A DNA stretch of 64,000 bases. Origin: Bremia lactucae (lineage: Eukaryota > Oomycota > Peronosporomycetes > Peronosporales > Peronosporaceae). Below the pieces are notes generated by a model that was given only the letters and a program-made list of their open reading frames with translations, searched no databases and was not told where the DNA came from. The stretch lies in the NCBI RefSeq assembly GCF_004359215.1, contig NC_090620.1:2223924-2287923 (forward strand), written 5' to 3'. Positions 55,206-64,000 of this stretch are shown here, in pieces. A program made the translations under genes and the position numbers. How positions within the stretch are numbered: position 1 is the stretch's first letter; every line of letters starts with the position of its first letter.

Positions 55206-55836
55206 AGCAAGAGAGATGAGATAAGCACAGCTTGCCTTTAGGTGAAGACCATTCCTATAAAAATTGCAGCGAAGGGTTCTTCATGCTTTTTTGAATTAAA
55301 GCTGATTGTTAGAACCAATTGTATAACTTCAGTATACAATTCAAAAGCTTTGATGCGACATGTGATAAAGTTCAGCGAAGACCAACGTCCTGGCAATCGA
55401 TACGTTTCAAAATTATAATTACCTAGAAGAGATATAATAAAGCAGTGACGTGACACTTCTGTTTATTGGTTCATATAAGCCATTATGTTTGTCGCTTGCT
55501 TGACGATGGCTTAATGTAGCGTCAGGCGCCAAACTAATCGATTCTATTAAGGTAGGTAATTATGTTCTTGGGCGAATCCTGCACTAGAAGCGTTAAATAT
55601 CGCGCCCTTGAAGCGTTGCGTTACATGCGCGCACAACACGAAGGAAACAACCTTACTTCAAGATAGTAAAAAATTTCATGCTATTATCAAAGCGTTGCTT
55701 TTGATAATGATGCTTGCCTACTTAATTCTGTTTTCAGCGACATTCGCAATAATATGGCATGGAGTTTTATGATATTTAATAAAACTCTTCTTTAACCAAT
55801 GCCAAATGAGACAAAAATCAAAATCATTTTTTTTAG
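55206..55836. other. Intergenic, no gene recognised
   Basis: AT-rich stretch downstream of the Bro1 gene. One 72-codon minus ORF (55238-55456) has no domain. No repeat seen. Confidence 0.5.
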
Positions 55837-58455
55837 CTATACTGAATCGCCCATATGGCCTTGTGAAAAAGGCAAATCGTAATCCTGTCGCTGTTGACCT
55901 GGATATTGGTGGTAATTCTGTTGTTGCGCAGGATGCTGTCTGGCATTCATTTCGTAGGAAGGAGCTGAAATAGACGACGTCAAGACGTACCCATAATGTG
56001 GCTGTTGGTTTGCTGTATATAAAGTTTGCTGTGGCTGCGATTGCAAAGTCTCATACATACGAGGTGCGGTCTGTTGAGTAGTGCAGCTTACTGGGTAGTG
56101 CTGCGGAGTGCTGCCGGCTAATTGTCGAGCCAAAGCTTCATCTCTAGTGCTTGAAAAACCACCATCGTTGCAAACTCGCATGTCAGCCATCATTTTCTGA
56201 GCCAGAGCTGCGTCCGCAGCTTCTCGCTGCCGCATCTCTTCGCTGGCAGTCAAATTCATTTCTAGCTCACGCCTCTCTAGCGCACGAGCGGAGCAATGGT
56301 CTTCCACGGTCTGATGAAGCTGTGCAACTCGAATGCTAAGCTCACTATAGAACTTTGCACCTTCCTTAACGTGAGATTCCAGCTGCTCAAAGACGTCAAC
56401 AGCATCGCTCAGATTCTGGAAAAAAGCTTGGCGCTCTCGCAGTAAATGGTCCGTCTCTTTATTGGCCTCAAAATGAGAATTAGCCTGCATGAGGCCATCT
56501 AGAACGGTTTGCTCTTCCTCAAAAATTAGTGTAATCTTTCCTGAAAAGTGATCCTTAAAAAACTGCTTTTCGGCTTCCAAAGCAGCTTCTGCATTCAATT
56601 TCTCTCCACCTAACAATACAGGAAGTGCACTGAATTTATCAAAAGATTCTTTAAATTGACGTAGCAACTGGTCTTTCTCCTCTACAAGTTGCCCCAATCG
56701 CATCAGAAATGAAGAGATCTCAGCAATTTCTTCGTTCGAATTCGACTTGTCGCGGCTAAGTTTCGGCAGCTCGTCTTTTAGACTGGATTTTGACTGTGCC
56801 AGTGCCTCCAATTTGTTCTCATTTTCGTAAACTTTCTCTCGAATAGTAGCGTCAGACTTTTTCGACTCTTTCAAAAGACGATAATAACGGTCAATGTCAA
56901 ATCGAAAATTTTGATTGAGTGACGACGACAACGGTTGCGCCCACACAGACTCACCATACTTCTGCCGACACACTTTATCTTCCATTTCCTCTTCATTTAA
57001 TAGCATTTCAGCCGAATAAAGTTGTTTTTCAGCATCATCCGAGATCCTTGTAACGGCTTGTAATTGCTGCTGAATAAACGCCACGACGGGATTTTTGTTT
57101 GCCCCTATAGCACTCGAATCAATCGAGGCTGTCATGTCTTTCACATATAAAATGCGTCGCCAGAGGGTCTTTGGAAAGTCGCATTCATAAGCTTCAATCG
57201 AAGCAGGCAGCCCCATGTCTTTAAGCTGTTTGTTAGCAGCCGTAGTACTCTTCGATACATTCTCTGCTGTTTCCTCAAAAAGTGTTTGAATGTCTTGCTT
57301 GACACTGTCAGCTCGAAGAAGCAAGTCCTTTGGCACATATTGCTCAAAAAGATCCACACCACCAAGATCTTGTAGCAACTCATCAGACGTGAATACCAAT
57401 GGCTTCACCATCGCAGCTTTCCCCACTGCTGGCAAAGTAGAAACTTCGGGTACATTCGCAAGATACACACTGACGTTATCTTTCTTTGCTAAAACAAGAC
57501 GTTCACCCACTACACGCTGCAGTGTCTGCGCTGACTCCAACAGCGACGATGGCAATTTATTTTCTGTTGCCACCTTGCATGCTTTTGTGCACTCTGCATC
57601 CGCTGCACCTAGTCGCGCAATTTCTTCTCCATATCCTTCTCCTCGTTCTAGCGCTATAGCCTTAGATGCTTTTCCTTGCCAAAACTGCGTGGCTGCACGC
57701 ATACAGTGAGCTTGAAATTGCAAATGTGCTTCCCACGATTTATCAATGGCTCCTACTAAGCCTGACGAGCGGCAAAATTCTAATGCCGAGACATAGTACT
57801 CCAGCGCTTGATGCACCAATTTAGCCTTTATCCCATCTTTCAATTGGTCTTTAATTGCTTTCTCGTAAAAGCACGCTTGAGCCTGTGCTAGCATTAAATA
57901 AATTAACAGACTCAGACCTTCTGCGCTCATGTCAGCAGTCCCAGTGCCTAATGTTTGTTTTACAATAAAATCTTTCACCTCTGTGAAAGCGCCCGCGGCC
58001 TTCATAAAGTGGTGGCAGGCTGCTTTTAGACCTCGAGCCGTGTTTCTTTCTATCTGAACACCTAGTTGGCTCTCCAACGCCCCAACATTAAACATGACGG
58101 CCGCTTTCTCATACGACAAGCCCGTCTGCGTGCTTTTCTTTCGAGGACAAAATGAGTCGTTCCATGTAAACTGAAGACGAAGAGACTGGAAACCAGCTCC
58201 TTCACCATCACATGAAAAACGCTGCACCATCCTGTCTAGCTGTGCGTAGTAGCGCAGCAGCACATGGCGCGAAATGGACGATGGTGTACGCACGAGATCA
58301 ACGTTCGTTTTAAGCTGCAAAAATTGATCCAGCATTCCCTCGTGATTTTCCACTTGCCGTTCATTTTCATCATATTCGCGACGCAGAAAATCGCTTAGCG
58401 AGCTGCGTAGGGAGGCCGCGGAGGTGTCGCTCAGCTTGAAGCCTATCGCTAACAT
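55837..58455 (-). CDS. Bro1/ALIX-type ESCRT accessory protein
   Basis: 872 aa, one exon. Bro1-family proteins bind ESCRT-III and sort ubiquitinated cargo at endosomes. The Bro1 domain covers about residues 3-380: FTWNDSFCPRKKSTQTGLSY, YEKAAVMFNVGALESQLGVQ, AACHHFMKAAGAFTEVKDF, LAQAQACFYEKAIKDQLKDG. A coiled V-domain follows at about 400-720 (VNFPKTLWRRI-like CDFPKTLWRRILYV; LLNEEEMEDKVCRQKYGESV; LLGGEKLNAEAALEAEKQFF). Next is a helical segment with repeated Ala-Leu motifs (DAALAQKMMADMRV, DEALARQLAGS), then a Gln/Tyr/Pro-rich tail ending FSQGHMGDSV instead of the long Pro-rich region of animal ALIX. Family call firm; whether it is the Bro1 or the ALIX/HD-PTP counterpart is not settled. Confidence 0.92.
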   Translation of the reverse strand: MLAIGFKLSDTSAASLRSSLSDFLRREYDENERQVENHEGMLDQFLQLKTNVDLVRTPSSISRHVLLRYYAQLDRMVQRFSCDGEGAGFQSLRLQFTWNDSFCPRKKSTQTGLSYEKAAVMFNVGALESQLGVQIERNTARGLKAACHHFMKAAGAFTEVKDFIVKQTLGTGTADMSAEGLSLLIYLMLAQAQACFYEKAIKDQLKDGIKAKLVHQALEYYVSALEFCRSSGLVGAIDKSWEAHLQFQAHCMRAATQFWQGKASKAIALERGEGYGEEIARLGAADAECTKACKVATENKLPSSLLESAQTLQRVVGERLVLAKKDNVSVYLANVPEVSTLPAVGKAAMVKPLVFTSDELLQDLGGVDLFEQYVPKDLLLRADSVKQDIQTLFEETAENVSKSTTAANKQLKDMGLPASIEAYECDFPKTLWRRILYVKDMTASIDSSAIGANKNPVVAFIQQQLQAVTRISDDAEKQLYSAEMLLNEEEMEDKVCRQKYGESVWAQPLSSSLNQNFRFDIDRYYRLLKESKKSDATIREKVYENENKLEALAQSKSSLKDELPKLSRDKSNSNEEIAEISSFLMRLGQLVEEKDQLLRQFKESFDKFSALPVLLGGEKLNAEAALEAEKQFFKDHFSGKITLIFEEEQTVLDGLMQANSHFEANKETDHLLRERQAFFQNLSDAVDVFEQLESHVKEGAKFYSELSIRVAQLHQTVEDHCSARALERRELEMNLTASEEMRQREAADAALAQKMMADMRVCNDGGFSSTRDEALARQLAGSTPQHYPVSCTTQQTAPRMYETLQSQPQQTLYTANQQPHYGYVLTSSISAPSYEMNARQHPAQQQNYHQYPGQQRQDYDLPFSQGHMGDSV

Positions 58456-58679
58456 TTCTCAGCTTTCAGCGTTGAGCATAAATAGCCATACCGGTATTAT
58501 GTACGTAACAGGAATCCGCCAGAAAACCGTTTAAGACGAGAAAGATTAAAGGGATCGGGATTTGTTACACATAATTAGTGATTGAAATTTAATCAGACTC
58601 ATATATTAATTTAATTTTCTTAAGCTTTTGATGAACATAAGAAATAACAAACCAAATTTTTAAGCAACGTAACTATGAG

Positions 58680-59116
58680 TGTAACGGGGTGTTCGTTACA
58701 TGAAATTAACACTTAAAGGTTGTTAGTTAATATATTATCAAAGAAAAGGTAGAGACTATTTGGCAAATATTACTTTACATAGTAATATTCTAAAAGCTTA
58801 TCCATTGGTAGATATAGACCATTATATTTACTTCCTTCGCGGTCAGTCAGCGCTCGACGCGCGCAAATAGAAAGACATATAAGACTTTTAGTACATGTTT
58901 TGTATTAGTTTATAATTAAGTTAGTATTTGGTGGATAGATAAGAAGAACTTATTATATTAATACAGCTTTCATTTAACCCTCTTTAAAGCAAGTGTTTTA
59001 AAGAGAAGATTTTCTCTGCACTAGTGTACGTGAAGTGACGTGAGACACCACTCGCACTGAGGCAGTGCGAAGTGGACTTGTACTGAAGCAGTGCAAGTCA
59101 GCAGTGCCCCGTTTCA
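58680..59116 (+). repeat. Solo LTR, family D
   Basis: 437 bp, ends TGTAACGGGG and CCCGTTTCA, collinear with 13962-14399. Flanked by ATGAG and ATAAG, a 5-bp target duplication with one difference. Begins with the inverted repeat TGTAACG...CGTTACA. No own internal region adjoins it. Confidence 0.82.
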
Positions 59117-62100
59117 ATAAGCGCCTTCTTCATAGCAACTTTGTGGCCCGTTCACTAAATCCGCGAGTCGCACAGACTTGAGCCTGTAAAAATTCGGGTG
59201 TTGAAGTAAATATTCCAAGGTTCAGTAGCCAGGGCGAGGTATTGGTTTCAACCGCCCGCTCTTGAGATAATTGAGCGGCATAAAGGTAACACACGGATGG
59301 ATGGTGTAGGATGCACTAGACGAGAAGGATAGGTTAGCACGACTGTTACTTAATATTCACTTTTTCTTTCTACAAGTAATTTTATCCAACTAAAAGGTTA
59401 TGAGCCCAACAGTTTAGACTGTTTATGCAGACGAAAGCGGCAAGAGGGAAAGGACCACCACTGATTAAGAAAAAGGTCAGTGGCCAAAAAGAAGGACGGA
59501 AGGAGTCATGGGAAATAATTCGGAGCCAAAGGATACGCAGGCAAGGCTGCTCGAATTACTAACAGGTCTCACCATACGCATGGATCGTATGGAGGCGTCG
59601 TAACACCACAGATAAAAAAAATGGCCGAGAGGCCAGTGTATATGGCTCAAGGGGGGGGGATAAGTAGGGAGGCATTGGACTTAACGCCACCCCGGAGTCC
59701 TCTTCTCAAGAGTCGCCGGCTACCTACTTTGGAGCTTGGGATCCGCCCATTTGACGGCAAAAATTGTACCGGGAATGGGACAGAGGTTTGTTATCACGAG
59801 GGCAACAATTTTTTCGACAGATCTCGTTTAAAGGACGCACTAGTGGATTTCCGTGGAGCGAGGACGTAAAGGTCGACGTAGTTAGACACCACCTGGCAGG
59901 AACGGCTGAGAAGTCCTACAAGCAACAGGTTTACTGTTGATGGCAAAAAAGATCAAACTTTAATACATGCGATGCAGAGACTACTGAAGACATTCGCGAC
60001 CAAGATAACACCGGCTGAAAGCACAGAAGTGTTTACAGCACCCAAGAGCAGCAAGAGAAGCTGCACGTGAGCACTACTTTTACCTGGTAGCTGTGAGTGA
60101 ACCATTTGGTAAGGCGGACAACTTTGCTCTCAACCACATCGTCCACTACGCAGACCATCCATAAAAACGTCTTTGCTTTTGCGTCTGAATCTTTCGCGCA
60201 CCGACTACCTGCACCAAGTTGTAGAATTCGCGCAGTTTTTGCAAAATTTGCGGAGTTGCAGAGCAGAGATAGCGAACTCGGTTAACAACACAAGGCAGGA
60301 TGTTACAAGTGACATATGAAGGCCAGGTGTCCTGAAAACCTAAAACTTGCTGCGAAACAAGATACGGACTTTGTCCTTACAGTCAAGAATCAACTATTAA
60401 TGAAGGAAGCTGGATCCTCGACATGGGTTCAGCAGACACACTAAATGACGTCAGTCTTCTTGAAGACCCGGAGAAGCGAATGTGTTGCCGCGGACGGCAG
60501 CTTTTTTGTGTTGCCAAGCGAGGTAGCATCGTGATTGTGGGTGCAGTGACATGAAAGGTGGTTCCAGTGCGATAAGTGGACGCGTACGACGCAGAAAAGT
60601 TGAAGCGTAACATCATATCATGCGGTACACTACAGGTGAAAGAATATGACAATGTAGGCCAAGGCGAGTATCGTGTGATTGCAAGACTTAAAGATGGGAC
60701 TCTTGTGCTCGACATCGAGATGTCGAACAATGTATTTGTGATTTGCACACAAGGCGGGCAAGAAAAGCCTGACTGTACTGATGTACTCATGCCTGTACTA
60801 GCCCAGAACAAGGAAGAGGTGGGACGTAACATCCAGAGAGGTCGCTTATACATTTCAATCGCATATTTGCACATTTCAATTACAGCACGATCAGCAAGAC
60901 CCAGCTTCAGCGATATTGGCTATGGTAAAGATAAAAATAGGGCAAATTGCCTCGCATGTACTCAAGGGTTAGACAAAGAACGCGCAATCAAGAAAGGATA
61001 CTGGTGGAATTCCCCAATTGACGTTGTTGGAGGAGTAATCTGCTTGGATCTCAAAGGGTCGATGACTCTTTAGATAGGCTGGAATATCGGTACATGATCA
61101 ACTTTTTTATTTACCGAACGAAAAACTCCAGAATGTTTCGCGTGATAATCAAGGACATCGCTGCGCAAAAGTTTAAGCACGTCGCAAGCGCCAATTAATT
61201 GCGGTTTAATTTGCAAAGCGCAGATGTTGGGGGGGGGTATCGTACTCTCGATCTTTTTTGTAAAGAAACCAGAATAGCTCGCCAGATTAGCGAAGTATGC
61301 AATCTCGCCAGTAATAAAAAGTAGAACGTACTAACCGCGACCTCATGGATACGGTGCGGGTTGTGATTTTTGCTTGTCGTATGCCCCTCTATTTCTGAAG
61401 TGATACAGCGGAATACGCTTCCTATATCCTGGACAGAAGCCTGGTAAAGTCTAATGTGGCCCCTGTGGCCCCCGCATACGCTTATGAGCAGCACACAGAA
61501 CCTTTGTGACATTGTGTTTCTTAAAACAGGATGTACGGTACATCGTCACGCGAAGAACAAGTCGCAGGCGAGCGTGGAAAATCAGCGATAATTATTAGAT
61601 GAAGCGATAAAACGAAGTGGTATGTATACCCAAAGGACAGTGTCGTCGTCGTCACCCAGCACGTAAGAAATGATGAGAAGTGAGCAGAACAAGCGCTTGC
61701 GTCGGGTTAATATTGCGAAAGAAGAACAGGCATCGCGGGAAGCGGTAATAGATAAATACCAGGACAATCCAAGATGCAAAATTATAAATGAAGAAAAGAG
61801 GCCAAGAACGAAGGAGGTCTTGGGCTCGAGATGAATCCTGTGGCGATCCAAAAGCAAGAAAGATGAAGAAAATAAGCATCAGTACACTGTGAACAATGGC
61901 GTAAGGCAGGAGTGCGACGTGATGAATAGAGTGCGTGAAGAAGATCCTAAAATTTGTGGACTGGCTGGCTATGCGTAGCAGTCGAAAGGTCAAGTGAATC
62001 GTGGCCATAAAAAAGGAGGAACTTCAGGCATTGGAGGAGAAGAGCGTATGGATGGTGGAGGTGCCTTCCGCCTGTAGCCATGTTCTAAAAACGAAGAGGG

Positions 62101-62960
62101 TCTTCAAGACCGATACCGACGCGGGTGGAAAGATCGAGCATTACAAAGACAGGCTCGTGGCCTGTGCTAACGAGTAACTTTTCGGAGTCAACTATGGCCT
62201 AACATTTGTTATAATTTATCTAACAAACAAATTACATTATTTAGTCTTAATTGTTTCCCTTATAGGTAGACAGAAGCTTTTACGACTCCGGATGGAAAAA
62301 AGGAAACTCTCAATGTATCGCGGGCAGTCGTGCTGCTTATTAAGGATGGGACAACTGGATCTATCAGTATCAATTTCTATTTTCCTATGCCTTCGCCCAA
62401 ACCATATTTGATTATGGAGCTCAGTACCGCTAAATTGGTACTTGTCTTGCGAGGGAATGGGGCGTGCTGACGAGGCCCAGGGACATTCCAAACGCCGACG
62501 TCAAGGCGGACATGAAGAACATTTAGATATCACCTGCGCATACCGCAAGGTATAGAGGTTTTCACAGAAGACACGCAAAGTTGGGTGCAAATTGGCGGAT
62601 CCAGAAAGCATTGCGATTAAAGACGCTAGAAGGACTTAATCAGACGGAAACATTATAAAGTCATTTACAACATAGCAAGCTCGAGAATGCTGGATTTGCA
62701 CGCTGTACTATAGACATGTCTTCTTACTACAATCAATTGGCAATGGAAAAGTTCACGTCGATGACATCCTGGTAACAGCATCGCTCAGAAGCGTGGAGCA
62801 ATTACAATGAAGGAAGTAATTCTACAATGAATCTTAAGGAGCAAACTAGCGTATCGCTTTCTAACATAGAGGCGAAATTTACTTCGGCTTCTCAGGTTGG
62901 ACGGGATTTTCAAAAGTACGTGAGCTTGTACTAGAGAATGATTTTATGGTCGCAATTAGT
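59117..62960 (+). mobile_element. Second Ty1/Copia remnant
   Basis: Plus-strand Copia in normal order but badly broken: gag (59.4-60.3 kb, with RLLELLTGLTIRMDRMEAS and a basic zinc-knuckle-like CYK/ARCPE near 60300), protease SWILDMGSADTLND near 60410, gag-pre-integrase and integrase start (YWWNSPIDVVGGVICLDLKG near 61000), RT (KTKRVFKTDTDAGGKIEHYK near 62090, DIPNADVKADMK near 62480, catalytic HVDDILVTAS near 62755) and RNase H end (NIEAKFTSASQVGRDF near 62870). Unrelated segments seem inserted at about 61.2-61.9 and 62.2-62.45 kb. A probable decayed 5' LTR lies in 59.2-59.39 kb. The 3' LTR is absent; a family A LTR follows at 62965. Confidence 0.75.
59396..59410 (+). other. Primer-binding site complementary to initiator tRNA-Met anticodon arm
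   Basis: GGTTATGAGCCCAAC; its reverse complement contains TGGGCTCATAACC, the initiator tRNA-Met anticodon stem-loop, without mismatch. Same position and type as 15412-15427 in the first Copia element. Confidence 0.65.
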
Positions 62961-62964
62961 GCCC

Positions 62965-63547
62965 GAGAATTTGTACCTTAGAAAAGCTTCCATATCTCAC
63001 AGATTAATGCGCAAGCCTTAGGAAGACACTAGACACTTTAAGATCCAACGGGAAACTGAACTTTATTTACTTATTTAAATCTAAAACCTTACCCTAGTTA
63101 ATTTAAATAATTTCGGCCGCCAGATCTATATCTAATAGAACAAAAAGGAAATTTTATTCAAAAAGTAAATGTACCACAATTACAGCCCTGCTTAGCGCCA
63201 TTTGTATAAATTATTAATATATAAATTGTACAGTACCATACTTACGTGCTCACCGGTGGCGATTTCCACTTGTGAGAATACAAAAGTGTGAGTTGGGCGA
63301 GATATCGTCGGATACCGCTGATAAGATTTTTAAAGATGACCAAGGCTCGATTGCGTGATCTGCGTAGTGGCAAAGTCAAGCAGTTTAGCGTACTTGTCAC
63401 AGATGACAAGCACGTGACCGGTGTCAGAAATATCTTCGTTGTAAAAAATGGGCCACTTCACCTGGTGTAGTGCCCCACGGCCAGTGCCTAGAACACTGAG
63501 CAAAAAAAGACCACGACGGTTCACCAACCGATGTGCGCCCCTTTACA
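62965..63547 (-). repeat. LTR, Gypsy family A (3' LTR, interrupted and truncated)
   Basis: Matches the LTR at 20811-21272 in two blocks, 62965-63184 and 63516-63547, with a foreign segment of about 330 bp (63185-63515) between them. The terminal part CTCCGCTACA is lost at the low end. On the minus strand the LTR starts TGTAAAGGGGCGCACATCGG and is preceded by a purine tract TGGGTGGGGG, so it is a 3' LTR of an element whose body lies beyond 63547. Confidence 0.75.
63185..63515 (-). other. Foreign insert inside family A LTR
   Basis: Not part of the LTR in other copies. The minus strand is open at 63330-63527 (WPIFYNEDISDTGHVLVICD, then LLDFATTQ). It resembles a short piece of a retroelement polyprotein, but I could not assign it. 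No terminal repeats were seen at its edges. Confidence 0.35.
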
Positions 63548-63657
63548 CCCCCACCCATCAGACTATTGACACCTAGTGACAACATTTCCTTCATTTCCTC
63601 ATTGAGGTTGGAATATAAGCAACTAACCGTTTTGTTAAGTATTGAATCCCTTGTCTA

Positions 63658-63921
63658 ATGAAAACAAAGCGTGAGTCACCGACTCCTAGCTACTCCCCCG
63701 ACGATAAACTGCAGGTGAACTATATGAGTCACACTCCATCGGATGAAGAGGCAGAAGAGGCAGAAAAGCCTAGCTCATATACGCCCCGAGGTATAGACAA
63801 GTCCCGTCGGTCTCCAGATCCGTTCCCAGAACGTAGTGCCGCTGATGTCTTGACTGCATTGAGCAGGACACAGGACTTCAACCCTTCCCACGTGGACTTG
63901 GAGGCACTTGTGCCTAAATAG
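63658..63921 (+). pseudogene. Opposite-strand ORF of Gypsy family A, second copy, N-terminal part
   Basis: Open for 87 codons: MKTKRESPTPSYSPDDKLQV, then YMSHTPSDEEAEEAEKPSSY and RRSPDPFPERSAADVLTALS. It aligns with 21383-21600 without frameshift up to the ERSA segment; there, the other copy is the broken one. An extra EAE triplet here is a 9-nt in-frame difference. The stop at 63919 may be a mutation, since coding-like sequence (AASSSRCVAGSLNEVAD) continues to the window edge. Same position relative to polypurine tract and 3' LTR as the first copy. Confidence 0.55.
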
Positions 63922-64000
63922 ACGGCCGTTCCGCAGATTGCTGCATCCTCATCAAGATGTGTAGCTGGCTCTTTAAACGAGGTTGCTGACAGCCCAGCGT

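Noticed and set aside
61195..62008. Minus ORFs of about 90-118 codons with hydrophobic stretches inside the second Copia remnant
   Set aside because: They run against the element and the plus strand around them still shows Copia pieces; no membrane-protein family recognised.
1..64000. tRNA, rRNA, snRNA, CRISPR and bacterial-type operon signals
   Set aside because: None recognised on reading; the direct repeats present are LTRs or local duplications, not regularly spaced arrays. A tRNAscan or Rfam search would be needed to exclude small RNAs.

Overview
This window is nuclear DNA from an oomycete, most likely a Peronosporales species (downy mildew or Phytophthora type). The basis is the mix of compact eukaryotic genes with very short GT-AG introns (54-81 nt), proteins of general eukaryotic type, and Ty3/Gypsy chromovirus-like and Ty1/Copia retroelements of the kind that fill oomycete genomes. 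No prokaryotic operon, tRNA, rRNA or CRISPR feature was recognised. No database search was possible, so the placement rests on family knowledge.

The layout alternates gene islands and retrotransposon blocks. 1-4.2 kb: Gypsy debris (family A 5' LTR with gag and protease, plus an older minus-strand remnant) and a coding-like pseudogene with a local duplication. 6.3-13.8 kb: gene island with two tentative small spliced genes, ribosomal protein uS2/SA, a PWWP/AT-hook chromatin protein, twinfilin and SRP19. 13.96-14.4 kb: solo LTR (family D). 15.2-19.7 kb: decayed Copia element with both LTRs. 20.1-39.8 kb: nested and abutted Gypsy remnants of families A, B and C, on both strands. 40.4-58.5 kb: second gene island with glucose-6-phosphate isomerase, a large protein with three PHD-knuckle-ePHD modules, a polytopic membrane lipase, Derlin, an unknown Ser-rich protein, a tentative 70-aa spliced protein, and a Bro1/ALIX protein. 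58.7-64 kb: another family D solo LTR, a second Copia remnant, and a family A LTR whose internal region runs off the window.

The genes are housekeeping or chromatin genes, not one pathway. SRP19 (delivery to the ER) and Derlin (removal from the ER) both serve ER proteostasis. The PWWP and PHD proteins are probable chromatin readers. Twinfilin and Bro1 serve the actin and ESCRT systems.

The most interesting signal is in the repeats. In three Gypsy families (A, B, C) the stretch between the integrase/chromodomain and the 3' LTR carries a coding-like ORF on the strand opposite to pol. In family B it overlaps the chromodomain codons on the opposite strand. In family A two copies differ by an in-frame 9-nt insertion. 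Both Copia elements carry, just after the 5' LTR or at the corresponding point, a sequence complementary to the anticodon arm of initiator tRNA-Met, which points to half-tRNA priming as in Drosophila copia. Two long hairpins are also worth attention: a perfect 25-bp inverted repeat at 51760-51842 and a 40-bp inverted duplication inside a Copia gag.
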